64,000 nt of DNA from Holacanthus passer (GCA_025331565.1 JAFREQ010000027.1:2427501-2491500), one strand, 5' to 3'. Positions 50,401 to 62,726 are shown, numbered from the stretch's first letter. Program-made: numbers and translations. The notes: generated from the sequence alone by a model not told the origin.

Positions 50401-53400
50401 TAAAATGTTTTTTTTTTCTACAGGGATCTGAATATACTCGCAGTTTGGTTGATAAGAAAAAAGAAGGGAGTGTGGTGAGTATGTCCAGTCTGTTGACAAA
50501 CAGATTATTTTTAGGATTTATCTTATACAGATGTTGTAAAATTGATTCTGTCCATCAAGGTTCTCAATGGGCTGAAACAGAGGATCCTGAAGCTGGAGCA
50601 GCAGTGTAGAGAGAAAGAAAATGCTCTGAGGTAAAACACTTTCCCACCTTTGTCCATTAGGTCTATATGTGAAGCAGCATGTTCAGTTTATTCTCTCTTT
50701 TTTTATCCAGTAAACTACAAAGTGAACTGAGGACCACCAACCTGGAAGAGCTGAAGATCACAGTAGAAACCTACTATGAAGAGGTAACATCTATGCCTCT
50801 CAATACAAAATGCTGTAACTCAATAAAAAAAAGTCTTTTGTCATGTTACTGTAGACAGAAACAGAAAATATGCTTACACTAAAAATTGTGTGCTCTTTGA
50901 CTGCACTGTGTTTTCTTGCTGTCAAAGACAATGTTATCATCATCAGAGTGTGAGCTCAGCTGCAGAAAAGGAAATCTCACCTAACGAGTAAAGTGTATGT
51001 TTTTGTGTTTCAGATCCAGAGGCTGAGGCTGCTTCTAGAAGCTGCAGAGAAAAGGTCTGTCTGCTGATTAATTTCAGCTTCCATATTTATTGGTGGTCAA
51101 GAACATATCGTGTCATAGAAAGTTCTTTCAACATACAGTGACCCTGAATAAACCTGTTTATGTCAGTCTGAATGGGCAGTGGTGGGTCATCAGATGTGTG
51201 TCTCATCCACTGTTTGGGTGTAATTGGGATCATGGGCTTTTAGCTTATAGTAACTACATGATTATTGAAGAGCTTCTATTGAATTATGGCAGAATTACTG
51301 GTACCCTTGAGAAGACTTTGGCTGTGACTTCATGCCCTCTGCTGTTCTTTATCTCATGCCTACTTGAGCATGATTCTAGCTTTTTCAGTGAATGCTGGTT
51401 GTTGCATTCACTTTTCATAAGGCTAGTACATAAACAAAAGAAATCCTATAAAGGTTCCATTGTTTGCATTGTCATGTTGAAATTGTTTATTGTAGTTTTT
51501 GCTTTTACAGAGCTGAAATTGGAGAAGGTTGTATATTTTATAGATTTGCCAAATGTAGGTTGAATGTGTGTTAACTACTCTGTAACAAAAGATAAGATCA
51601 GTCACTTTTCATCTCCGTCACCAGCATTTTCGAAAGACACAGGGAATTAAATGAGTCCTTTTCTGTCAGTGGTGAGACAAAGACTTTTGATATAAAGGAT
51701 GTCCTCACTGATCAATCAAAGGACAGAGTTGCAGGATTTGTGATGCTTGTTAAAAATACTGTCATTCCGACATTTATTATCGCTGTCTTTTTCATGAAAC
51801 CCTTCCCTCTGTCTCTCTGTCTACAGTAGTCGAGCAGAGAGTAAATGCTCTCAGAGGCAGCAGAAAGCTTTAAGCTCCACGGTTCATCGTCTGTCTGAGA
51901 ACCTGAAGCAGCTCCAACTGGAGAACACGGCGCTCAGAGAGGAGCTCAGCACTGACAGCCCTGCAGGAGGAATCAAAGGTCTTTTCTCACACAGCAAAAC
52001 CTCGCTGACACCCTTGTCCCAGTAATGGCATCAAATTCAGAATAAACATATATTTACATAAATCAATCAAGTTGATGAGGTCCAACATTATATTGTCTTT
52101 GTACTGTTTTAATTGAGTATATGTAAAAAAGGTTTAGCAAATTATCACACTTTATTTATGTTTTACACAACATCACAACTTTTTGTGTATGTGTGTGTGT
52201 GTGTGTGTGTCCCAGGTTACAGAGAGTGGAGTAAACAGAGACTGTTGAGAAGGCTGTTGGAAGTGGAGAAGGTGAGAGTAAACTCTAACTGGTCGTCCAT
52301 GTAAACACACGCAGTCATCTGTGTCGGATTGTCAGATAGCAGCTTCATCACAGACCGACCCCTCTCTCATCCTATCAGAGACTGGAAGACAACAGAAGAC
52401 ACGCCCAGTCAGCAAGGAGCAGTGGCCGATTGGATAAGGAGGTCCAGGCCATGCCCACTGAGATTATGGGGTTTACCATGGCAACAGAGGCAGCAGTCTC
52501 TGTGGGAAATATCACTGAGGAAGAGGAGGAGGTTTCTGATCTGAGACAACGCCTCAGCCAATTGGAGGAGGAGAGGGCGGAGCTTCAAGACATGCTGTCA
52601 AGTAAAGAGTGAGTGAGCAGCAACCTGAGGCCACTTAGTTCATCCGTACATGATATACAGAGTATCCATCTTCTTAAGCCATAATGAATCCAGCAATCTA
52701 TATTTATGACATGCAGCAGACAGAGAAAATTATTTAAGGTTGTTTACCAGATTATAAATGGAGCTGCACCATAATATGTTATCAGTGACAGTGGCTATGG
52801 CCATAAAGCCACTGAATTTTGTTCTTGATAGTGAATCTGTGCTGTGTTTGTGTTTTCAGCGATGAACTGAGACAGTTGAGGACAGAAAGAGAAGAAATGG
52901 AGAAAGAGACAGAGCGATGGAAAGCTGAACAGACAAAAGAACGGGACAAAGACAGACAACAGCATGAGTATGTTTTAGCTGTGATGTTCCTACATGTGTT
53001 ATTACTACATTATACTGCATGTGTTATCTTGTGTGTCTGATATATTGGACAGTGTGTGCTATGTATATTTATCTCAAAACTGTGTTATTTACGTGTGTGT
53101 TTGTATTTTGTTAGACAGGAGTTGGAACAGTTGAGGGCAACGATCCAAACTCTGGAAGACAGAAGTATGCCTGCACAAGCTGAGCTGTCCTCTGTCCCTG
53201 CTGTATCGCCGGACGACAATGAGGACACTCAGGCTGGAGCAGGTCGGGAAGAGGGAGAAGAGAGGGACACTGGAGGTCAAGAAGAGAAGGAGGGGGAAGG
53301 AGATGCAGAGAAGAAAGGAAGAGAGAAAGCAGCGTTGGTTATCCAGTCACACTGGAGGCAGCACAGAAATAGGGTATGTAACACACCACAGTTATGGAAA

Positions 53401-53585
53401 AGAAACTATTGATATGAGAGAAATTTTATGTAAAAATGTCCCGACACTTGCTCTAAATTTTCTCTTTCTACCTCCATCTCTCTGCATTCAAACCTAAGGA
53501 CATTGTGATGTTGCAGTCAGCAATACGAGGCCACCTCCTCAGAGGGTCACAGCTCAAGGACCTGCTCAAAGACACACAGAACAAG

Positions 53586-53635
<50 letters not shown>

Positions 53636-56600
53636 AACTTTCATATAGACTCACAGTCACTGACTGTGCTATTTTAAACTGTTAGCCATTGCAATAAAGA
53701 AAGAAATTATATTTGGGGTGAACTTAAATTATTCTTCAGACTTTGATGAGTATGTTAAACATAAACATTCTAACAGTATTACACTATTAGTCCTCACAAT
53801 GTTCCTTTATCTGTACTGTTGTTGTGCTTTGTAATGATGGACATTTGTCAGCAATATTGTGAATTGTTATCAAGAGTGAAAGAGTCAAGTCAGTTTAAAT
53901 CAAGTACCACAAACCAAATTATCAATCTGATCTCAAAAGATGTGACATCTTGTCGATTAAATGGATCAGTACAGCGACTTAGTCTAAATTAAAACATTTA
54001 TTGATCTAACATCTACTAACACAGGACAAATGAAATGACTGATAACCACAAGATAATCAGTGTGGAACAATGAGGAGCATTGACCTGAAAAAAGTGAGAA
54101 CACAATAAAGTAAACTGTAAAAAATTGGGCAATGGTGAAAGAGAAGATATGATTGCGACTGTGGGTTATTGCTAATTTAACATGCAAAAAGTCACATATC
54201 CATCATCCACCATGACCTATTAAAATTCAAAAATATTAAAATAATATATGAAGCTCAAACTTACAGTAAAACAAGAGAAACAATAGATGTGGTTTTTATG
54301 ACAGTACAAACTTTCAAGATAATACAAGTTGTTACGTAAGATAAGATAAACCTTTATTCATCCCTCAGTGGGGAGTGGGAAGTTAACCACAGAGGAAAAA
54401 ATGTTTTCTAACCCTAAAGGCTAAATTAATAGAGAGTTCCAATCTTTTATTCAGTATGAATAAAATACTACAGTGAATGTTATGTAAGGTAAACGTTATT
54501 CCTAGTTTTGAAGGGAGGAGGACTAACTGTATATGAACAGTAGAGGGCAGTATGGTTGCACTGCAGGAAGGCACTATGCAGCAGTAATTTAATATCTCAG
54601 GCTGAGATTGTACCACAGAGATGGGATTTGTTTCATTTTCAGTGCGACATTTAGCTTATTATTATATATATACTATATTATATATAGTTATTAACATGTT
54701 TGCACAGAACATGACTAGAAAGAACAAAGCCCTAGTTTTCAAGTCATGGTTTGTCTGCTGGATGTTTTACGGTCTTTGGTCTTTTGTTGTCTTCTAGACA
54801 TCATTATGGACAGATTTGTGCTGAAATAAATTATCACTGGACGACTCTATCTCTATATAATCTGCATCTGTCACACCACATATATATTTTTCTGTCTGAT
54901 TCTCACTGAACATCCCTTGTCCCTCCTGTACTCCTATTTCTGTCTCTGTCTCTTCCTGATCTCCTCTTTTCAGGCTATAGAAGCAACAACCCGCAGTAAT
55001 GCTTCATCCTCCGTAGAAGCAGAGCTGGATGTGGGTGACTTGAGGATGATACAGTCTGCATTCAGGGGACACCTGAGTCGCTGTAGTCTTGCAACAGAGA
55101 GGTGACACATGTTTACACAGAAAAATGTTTAAGTTAAAGATCCAGTCAAACATAAAGTGCATTTAACTGCATTACGTGTGTGTTTGTGCATTAGCTCAGC
55201 GATCTCTGTGCCCTCTCGAATGGGAAATGATTTGCCCACACTGGCACCAAGAAGAGCGTGTTCAGCACACACACCCAGAACAGGTGAGGTTCACACACAC
55301 TTTTTTGTGAAACAAAAACATAACATAAATAACTGATTCAGACTAACTTTATAAAACAAATCATCACCCATCGCAATCTAACAGCGGCGTATGTTACTTT
55401 TACATAACCACAATAATAAAAATCTATTTCAGCTCGAACGACATAGTAAATTAATGAAGTTGTTACATTAAAAGTCATTATGTGTCTGCATTCGCTCGAC
55501 ACTCCATCAGGAAGTCATCACTTTCATAACAACAACAACTGTAGAAAGATGTCAAAGAAATCTCCAGCCTTTTAAGATTGCAGTGCCAGTTTTTTTAGAG
55601 TGATGATGTTATAAAATATGATGACAGACATTCAAAGCGTCATTCTAAAACCTCAATAGATTTTTTTGAAGGGAAAAAAAAAAGACATTTGGTACAGCCC
55701 TAATCGATTTAACCTTTCAAGACTGTCAGTCAGGCCTCGAGCTTGATGTTTGTCGGGTATGAAGCACCATGGCATCGCCCTGCTCTCAACCTCAAAACTG
55801 CTCATCATGTCGACCCTGACGCCTTTTATGAGTAGTGATGGATCTTGCTGGCACACTGATCTAATTCCTGAGTGTCTGTCTCCTCTACACCAGACAGAGC
55901 TTTGACACAGATGAGGACACTCAGCAGCCCTGTGGCACCGGTAGTGTCGCTACCTCACCTGACCCCTAAAGATCTAAAGATATCCCCGTTTAAGAGCCCT
56001 GTCCTCGGCTTCTGCCTTACCTTAATGATCCTGTTCACCACCTTTCCCCAACGCTTCCCCTCCATCTCCTTGAATTTCTAATAGGCTGACAGCAGATCGA
56101 TGCATAGAGCAGAGCAGCCATGTCAGCGTTTTTTTCCCCTGCATGCTTAAGAGACTGCCCCTGCATTTAATGTGCACAGAACCAGTTTTAGCCTCAGTTC
56201 CTGATCTTATTGCTTAAGGCTTTTTGTTGTTTTGGTGGGAAAACATGTACATGGTGCAGTGCTAATGTATGTGGAATGTAATTAAAGAAACATTTAATTC
56301 AAGCATGGCAATATCCATATATTCAAATGCATCCTGTTAAAAGTAGCATAGCTACATCATCTATATACGTGTTTTAGAGGATGTGTCTGAATTGTGCCAT
56401 GAATGGTTGGTTACCTAACGTGTTGTTTTGTTTCCAAGGTGCCACATCCCTCCATAAAGAGGATGAAAAGCAGGGTGAAGAAGAAGACCCCTGGCTCGTC
56501 TCTAGCAACCCCTCCTCCAGGATGACAACCACAACAGGTTAGATAGAGATGTCAATTCCTTTTTGTGTTTTAACTGTCATAAGCACCCAAGATCTTTTGG

Positions 56601-57060
56601 TCAGCCACAGTTGTGTATATGTACAGTTAATATGTACAGTATAGACAGTGAAGCCCAAAAGTGTCTGAGCGCCATCTGAATGCACACTTAAATGGAAGGG
56701 ATACATCTCAAGGAAATCTGGACCTTTTGTACAAACGAGTTACGCTCCATGTCACAAATTTGCTTAAATTTGATTGCTGACCTAGAAACGGTGTCAAACT
56801 TTTGGACCTACTATATTTATATATAATTAAACCTAATTTGATTTTTCAACATTAATGTAATAGTTTTTTTGTTAGGGTTAAATCGAATTATTATAATGAT
56901 GTCAATGCACAATTATACCTGTTAATTTCCCGCAGACCAAACAGAGCTTCGTTGTACAGCTGAGTCTGGTGGAGCCACCGCAGTTGATTCTGATGACTCT
57001 GATGACATCATCGTGTCTCCGTCACGTCCCCTGAGAAGAAGAGAAGTCTTAATCTTATAG
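47446..57060 (+). CDS. iqce: IQ domain-containing protein E
   Basis: Twenty-one coding exons: 47446-47517, 48028-48069, 48227-48272, 48372-48521, 49405-49506, 49845-49915, 50234-50347, 50424-50474, 50560-50630, 50711-50783, 51014-51054, 51827-51978, 52216-52271, 52379-52608, 52860-52967, 53115-53373, 53499-53585, 54974-55101, 55195-55283, 56439-56537 and 56936-57060; 721 aa (human about 695). IQCE works with EFCAB7 to tether the EVC-EVC2 complex at the cilium base for Hedgehog signalling. Residues from about 138 form long coiled coils (DEIIRLKKSLHAQKSDNQLM, NGLKQRILKLEQQC, NLEELKITVETYYEE). Three IQ motifs lie near 532-546 (ALVIQSHWRQHRNR), 549-562 (MLQSAIRGHLLR) and 602-614 (MIQSAFRGHLSR). 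The acidic end is SDDSDDIIVSPS. The exon 12 donor is weak (G|GTCTTT). A possible extra exon at 55894 was left out because it breaks the frame. Poly(A) signals lie at 57796 and 58061. Confidence 0.9.
52018..52184 (+). mobile_element. partial MITE copy in iqce intron 12
   Basis: GGCATCAAATTCAGAATAAA through TATGTTTTACACAACATCAC matches the right half of the 35.57-35.83 kb MITE; the left inverted repeat is missing. Confidence 0.55.
53590..53633 (+). repeat. CA microsatellite in iqce intron 17
   Basis: (AC)22 starting five bases after the exon 17 donor. Confidence 0.95.
54336..54375 (+). repeat. short dispersed repeat tail (family Z)
   Basis: AAGATAAGATAAACCTTTAT then TCATCCCTCAGTGGGG, within the long iqce intron 17. 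Confidence 0.6.
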
Positions 57061-57089
57061 ACAGTCTGGGATGTGTGTGTGACTGTGTG

Positions 57090-57134
<45 letters not shown>
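57061..57134 (+). repeat. GT microsatellite in the iqce 3' UTR
   Basis: A pure (GT)n at 57091-57134 begins 30 bases after the stop codon, preceded by shorter GT blocks. Confidence 0.95.
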
Positions 57135-57135
<1 letters not shown>

Positions 57136-58122
57136 TACTCAGAGCCTGATTGTCAGAGACTTGCACAGTCACATGTATCAAATCATTATGGTTTGGTTTC
57201 TTACTGAACCTGCAAATGATAACTGGGATATTCCAGTATTTGTCAGGATAAAATATTATCACAATATTTGCTGTTCGCTGATTGTCGCCTGTGTAAACGC
57301 ATTTTGTTTCTATAGTAATAACCAGAGTATTCTGGGAATTTGGGTGCAGGGTCTTTTTATAACATGAAGTTAAGAGGCACATAAACACCTCATTTTGATC
57401 ATGGGTTATTTAGGACACTGCACCCCAGTTTTGACATGAGGCTATAAGATATTCTCTTTCAGTGTAGGAGAAAGCACTCACATGAACATGAGATGGACAT
57501 CCCCTTTCCTTCTGAGCTGTTATTTTTGTGGTGTATCATTTCAGCCAAATAGCTCTTTTTCAATTAGTCATGTGTTTTGTCAATTATTGTTCTGTTTGCC
57601 AAAGTGCCTACTGCATGGATATTCAAATTTAGATTCCAGTAGTAAATGTATTCATTTCTCTCAACCTGACTGGCCCAAGTGAGCCACATTGCTGTAAAAT
57701 CCTTTCAAAGGCGTGAAGTAATCAGAGAATCATATTTTGACAGGCCTGATTTCTAACACATAAACATCCTCACACTAAATCTAACATGTATGTTTAATAA
57801 ATTATGGCTGATTTTAAGGTATGATTGAGGGATGATTCTCAACTGATGCACTATTGAGTCAAACTGTGAATAAATTATAGATCTGCTGCAATACTAAACA
57901 CACAGTCGGTACGGTGGAGGACACATGGGGAGGATGTCTAATGCCAATAATGATTGTGCTCTGAAACAGACAAACGATAACTTACAGGGAAGTCAACAGA
58001 GAGAATGGATGAGTGAAGTTTTCCTCACAAGCTGCGTGTAACTTAATTTCTGAGACATTCAATAAAATGCTGTTTTTATATGAAACCTCTCGTGTCTGAT
58101 GTCGCTCTGGCTGGAAAGCAAA

Positions 58123-58262
58123 GGTGGAAAGTCTATGTATATAGAATTTTAGGTACAGTTTTGAGGTACTTATACTTGAGTATTTTCATGATCCATTTAT
58201 ATTTTACACTTAAGGAAATATTACTTTTTACTCCTCCACATTTATTGACAGTTACAGATACA
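58123..58262 (+). repeat. dispersed teleost repeat (family Y)
   Basis: GGTGGAAAGTCTATG, TACAGTTTTGAGGTACTTAT and TTACTTTTTACTCCTCCACA are related to the 28.14 kb copy. Confidence 0.55.
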
Positions 58263-58294
58263 AGTTACTTCCCAGAATTTACCTGTTTGGGACA

Positions 58295-58332
<38 letters not shown>
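58295..58332 (+). repeat. CTAT tetranucleotide microsatellite
   Basis: About nine to ten uninterrupted ATCT/CTAT units. Confidence 0.95.
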
Positions 58333-58505
58333 AGAAATGTACATAAGCGGAACAAAACATACATTTCACTGTCGGACCTTTCACAGTGTAACAACCAGCG
58401 GAAGTAAACAGGAAGCGCCCGTCGCGTCACTTGCACAGCTTCAATGAGTGAACACAAAGAGGTTAATGTGACAGTAAAACCAAAAAAAGCTGTAATTAAG
58501 CAACA

Positions 58506-60147
58506 ATGTCTTCGTTTGAGTATTTGAGGGAGTTTGTCAATGAGCGGCTAAAAGCTGCCGCCGAAGAAATATTCAGAGTTTTTAATCAAACTATCGTCGA
58601 GTACGAGGAAGAGATTGATCGTCAACGCAAACTGCTGGATGTCGTTTGGAAACCTGAGTTAAAGTTACACAGGATCGGTGTGTGAAACCTCTATTTATAT
58701 GTAATCCTAACAGCTTAAACATATAGTGACACTGCATTTTGTCTTTAGCATCAGAGTCAGCTTCCTCCCAGCAAACATTGATCATATTATTGCTATTTAC
58801 AAAAGCAAATGCATGTGTCTGTTTTTTTTTAATACAACAGCATTTGATTGATAGTGTATTGGTTGTGATCAGACTGTGACCTCCACTCCTCCACTGTCTA
58901 ATCATTTGAAGCATGTGGTGTTTATAAGAGCAAAAAGTCTGAAACCAACCTGGACAAGTGGGAGTTTGCTTTTGGTCAAACTCAGGACTTTGACCCATGA
59001 GACCAGGGTTTGTGTGTCACGTGTGTTTGTGTTGACTTTTTATTTTCAATGTTTTATCAGTCAATGCTTGATTGTTGGACTATTCCCTTTATTCTCTGTT
59101 CTTCCAGAGCTCCCACAGGAACATGTCTGTACGGAGCAGGAGGTTCTCGCTGAAAGGCAGCTCTGGAACCAGGAGAGGAACTCTGGTCTGGACCAAGAGG
59201 ACCCGGAGCCTCAACAGATTAAAGAGGAACAGGAGGAAGTGTGCACCAGTCAGGAGGGAGAGCTTGTACTGAAACAGGAGATTGAAATCTTTACATTGAC
59301 TTCTACTTATGAGGACAGTAACCACCAGCTCTTTTCTTACGACTCTCATGTCGCTGAAGGTCAAGACCAGACAGGAGGCCACCCTACCGTGTCAGAGAGG
59401 TTGATCCCTGCTTATGAGGAAAGTGACCACAGTGAAGATGAGACACTGAACCTAAGTATTGATGAATCTCAGAGTGTGATAGAGGAAAAGCCTCCGAGCT
59501 ATATGTCAGATGAAAGCTCTGTGGCATCGGAATCAAACAGTGATCACCAGCTCCTCTCTCACAACGCTCATGTAGCTGAGAGCCAAGATCAGAACGGAGG
59601 CAACTTTTCAGAGATTCACAGTCATACTCACGCAAATAAAAAGTCCTTCATTTGTGACATATGTGGGTACACTTTTAAATATAAGTCCCTTTTATATAGA
59701 CACATGAGTGTCCACTCGGGTGAGAAGCCATATTCATGCAACACCTGTGGGAAAAGGTTCGGGCAGAAATCAACACTGAAGACTCATATACAAATTCACA
59801 CAGGTGAGAAGCCGTATCCGTGCAACAGCTGTGGGAAGAGATTCAATCGGACATCAGCGCTGAACGCTCATACAAGAATTCACACAGGTGAGAAGCCGTA
59901 TTCTTGCAAAACATGTGGAAGAGACTTCAGATTCAATGGTGGCTTGATAATCCACATGAGAACGCACACAGGTGAGATGCCGTTCACTTGCAACACCTGT
60001 GGGAAAGACTTCAGAGCCAGCGGCCACTTGAAATGCCACATGAGAACTCACAGCGGTGAGAGGCCACATAAATGCAACACCTGCGGGAAGAGATTTTGCG
60101 GATTGTATGAACTGTCGAGGCATATGAGACTGCACACAGGCAAGTAG
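58506..60147 (+). CDS. teleost-type C2H2 zinc-finger protein, six fingers
   Basis: Two coding exons, 58506-58677 and 59108-60147, give 403 aa. Exon 1 encodes SSFEYLREFVNERLKAAAEE and EYEEEIDRQRKLLDVVWKPE, the N-terminal helical module found on many expanded teleost zinc-finger proteins. Exon 2 has a long acidic linker with repeated HQLFSYDSHVAE / HQLLSHNAHVAE blocks, then six tandem C2H2 fingers from about residue 238 to the end, joined by HTGEKPY-type linkers. It is a probable nuclear DNA-binding regulator with unknown targets. The sixth finger is followed by HTGK and a stop. The downstream sequence still reads as a damaged seventh finger, so the protein may be shortened relative to its ancestor. 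No KRAB or SCAN domain is present. A poly(A) signal lies at 60279. Orthology cannot be set because such genes turn over quickly. Confidence 0.85.
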
Positions 60148-60275
60148 TCTTCTGTTAGGAGCCACATAAATGCAGCACTTGTGGTAAAAGTTTTTTTTTT
60201 CAAATCTCATGTCTGAGAAAACAGTCCATAAACAGGAAAAACCATCAAGCTGAAACCCCTCTGCCTGTGTAATCA
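60148..60275 (+). pseudogene. decayed seventh finger and old C-terminus downstream of the stop
   Basis: After the TAG at 60145, 60160-60200 reads EPHKCSTCGKSFF in a shifted frame, interrupted by a T-run. Then 60220-60270 reads like KNHQAETPLPV, close to RNHRAEAPLVM at 62.26 kb. It is now part of the 3' UTR. Confidence 0.7.
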
Positions 60276-60341
60276 CCCAATAAAAAGAATACACTATTAA
60301 TAGCAACATCTTTGTCATTGTATGAAAGCCTTTGCCATAAA

Positions 60342-60942
60342 GAGGTCACAATATCTGGATGTAATGACATGACAGGTGTAGCAAGTTTTTTTCCTTCATG
60401 TGCATTACTCATGTTTCAGTTAGCAACAGTATTTCTTTGAAACAATCAAAATCTCCCAAATCTTTCAAAAATCTTTGTTGCACAGTGAGTGAATAGTTCC
60501 TACAAATGTTTGACCTGTTAAATGAATTTAATCAAGTTAAATTTTTCTACTTCAGTTATATGAGTGGATTGTGAATTCCGGTGTGCAGAAACCCTCTCTT
60601 GTGGTGTTGGGTCTTATGTTGTGACCCTGGAGTCCTTTTTTGTCTGCAGCACTTCTTTAAGCTTCATATTTATTTTCATGTATTTTGTGACTTGAACAAT
60701 GTGATAATTGTTCTTTTGGGTTTTAGAGGTGGCAAACAAACACACATTGTCAAAGATGTACAGAGTGCCATTAAAGAATTTTCTTAATACCATTTTTTAA
60801 CTACTGTTTTACTACTGTCATGAGGCCACAATATCTTGGTGTGATGACTTAATACATTGTCCATAATGCAACCAGGTCATGATTCTCCATTTTTTTCAAA
60901 AATCTTTGTTGCACAGTGAGAGCATAGTTCCTACAATGTAAA
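60342..60942 (+). repeat. duplicated 3'-flanking module of the zinc-finger locus
   Basis: Module A (60342-60510) and module B (60822-60942) share GAGG[T/C]CACAATATC near their starts, a 26-base identical run with core TCAAAAATCTTTGTTGCACA, and ATAGTTCCTACAA. Spacing is about 430-480 bp. Module B is shortened. Confidence 0.7.
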
Positions 60943-61750
60943 ATAAACTTGACTTGTCTCAACATAGAGCAATCTTGGTTATTCAGACTGAATGATTAAA
61001 TTAACCACGAGTAATATCAGTGCATACCAGAATTAGTGCCTAAATAAAGTTGGAGAAAGAGTTGCTGTCATTCTCATTTCATGAATTTCTGTCAGACACA
61101 GCAGTTTTACAGTAAAAGGTGATAAGATAAAAATACCAGATTCATCTCAAAGCTATAAGCAAATCATCTCAAGCAACATGTCATTTTGTGTGAATATCCC
61201 TCTGGTTATAGTGATAAACTGTACGTGTGTAGATCAACATGCAAAGCTGCTACCTTTTCCTCTGGCATGCTGCCTTAAGTCAAGGTGTCTCCACTGTCAA
61301 TAAAGACTGAAGCTCTTAATCAATGGATGCAGTCACTGGTATATAGCACATATATCTGAACCAAACACAGCGATACCACAATGTAAAGATCTTCCAGTAG
61401 ACGTGAACCTTCTGGGCCATGAGAAGTCAGCTGGAAAGGGTCAAGCTGCAGACATGAACAGCACTTTTCCAGGTTCAAAAAAGTATTACAACATTTAAAT
61501 TATTCTCCTGCTATTTACCTGAGACGCTCAAGGAAATTTTGAGAAATAATTAGCAGTAAGCATCATGTTCAGCAGATGTTATCTCCTCAACCCCTGAGCT
61601 AATATAACTGGAGCAACTGGGTAAAAGAAAAGTGTTTGTTTTATTTATCAAACAGTTAAACAGTTTAATTTCACACTGATACTCCTGTGTAAAGTGTATT
61701 TGGCTGTGTGATTGTGTGCTGTGCAAACTGCAAACATTTGGATATGTTCT
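60943..61750. other. non-coding between zinc-finger gene and pseudogene
   Basis: No feature recognised. Confidence 0.4.
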
Positions 61751-61754
61751 TGAC

Positions 61755-62295
61755 TGGCAGACTTATATAAGACTCATATACAAATATACAAATGCATGAA
61801 GGTGAGACACCGTATTCGTGCAACACCTGTGGACATACAGGTGAGAGGTCGTGCCTTTGCATTGTACCTGTATGTGGGAAAAGATTCTCTCAGACGCACG
61901 GTTTGAAAGGCACACAAGAAGCTGTTTTCTTGCCAAAAGTGGGCCAGTTTTCAGACTTAATGTTGCTTTGATACTGTCCACATGAGAAAAGCTCACACTG
62001 GTCAGAATCCACACCTTTGGGAAAAGACACTTTGATGTGTCTCTTTTGGCAAAGCATACGACATAGAGGTGAGTAGCCTTGTATTTGCAAACTATGTGGC
62101 AAACAATTCAGTTCCTCGTGGATCATGTTCAAAACACAGAAGAACTCACACAAGTGTGGAGCCTCATAGTTGCAGCAGTTGTGGGAAAAGTTTGACTCAA
62201 ATCACAGACTTGAGAAAACATCTGAGGATCAATATAAACAGGAGAAACCATCGAGCTGAGGCTCCTCTAGTGATGTGTTCACCTACTGAATGATA
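61755..62295 (+). pseudogene. C2H2 zinc-finger pseudogene
   Basis: Broken finger pieces in several frames: EGETPYSCNTCGHTGER, PVCGKRFSQTHGLKG, then stops. A later ORF has KHRRTHTSVEPHSCSSCGKS and LTQITDLRKHLR, ending RNHRAEAPLVMCSPTE. Linkers are recognisable but most C and H ligands are lost and no open frame joins them. It is a relative of the intact gene 1.6 kb upstream. Confidence 0.75.
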
Positions 62296-62352
62296 AACAC
62301 TTTCACAAAAGCTACGTACGTCTCTGTGACTGAATGTAAAATGATTTCCATA

Positions 62353-62395
62353 AAGATATAAGATATTCCTTTAATCGTCCCTCAGTGGGGAAATG
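62353..62395 (+). repeat. short dispersed repeat tail (family Z)
   Basis: AAGATATAAGATATTCCTTT then AATCGTCCCTCAGTGGGGAA, similar to the 54.3 kb copy. Confidence 0.55.
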
Positions 62396-62726
62396 TCAAT
62401 ATCTTAATGTAAAGTTTCCCTTCATACTGTTTGACTGTATTACTTATATTTACTTATATTAGAAACAGTGCTTCTATGAAAGTCTCTCAAATAGAGGAAA
62501 GAAGTGACAGAAGTGCCTGTTTTATTATATATAAATCAAGTTCTTCTGTTTTGTGTTATTAAAGTAAGTTTTGCACATCTAACCTGGTCTTGCAGTGTTT
62601 TTATTCACTATCAGTTAATTTTGAGTTTTATCTCTTTTCTGGTTAATTCTACTGAGCATGTGATTGCGAATTTATAATCAATAATCAGTTTTTGAAGCCT
62701 GACTAAAGAGCAGACTCTCCTTTAGA

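Larger units (their letters stand above)
57135..58505. other. iqce 3' UTR and iqce to zinc-finger intergenic region
   Basis: Holds the iqce poly(A) candidates, a family Y repeat at 58.12-58.26 kb, a CTAT microsatellite, and a GC-richer segment at 58.38-58.44 kb that is the probable promoter of the zinc-finger gene. Confidence 0.4.
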
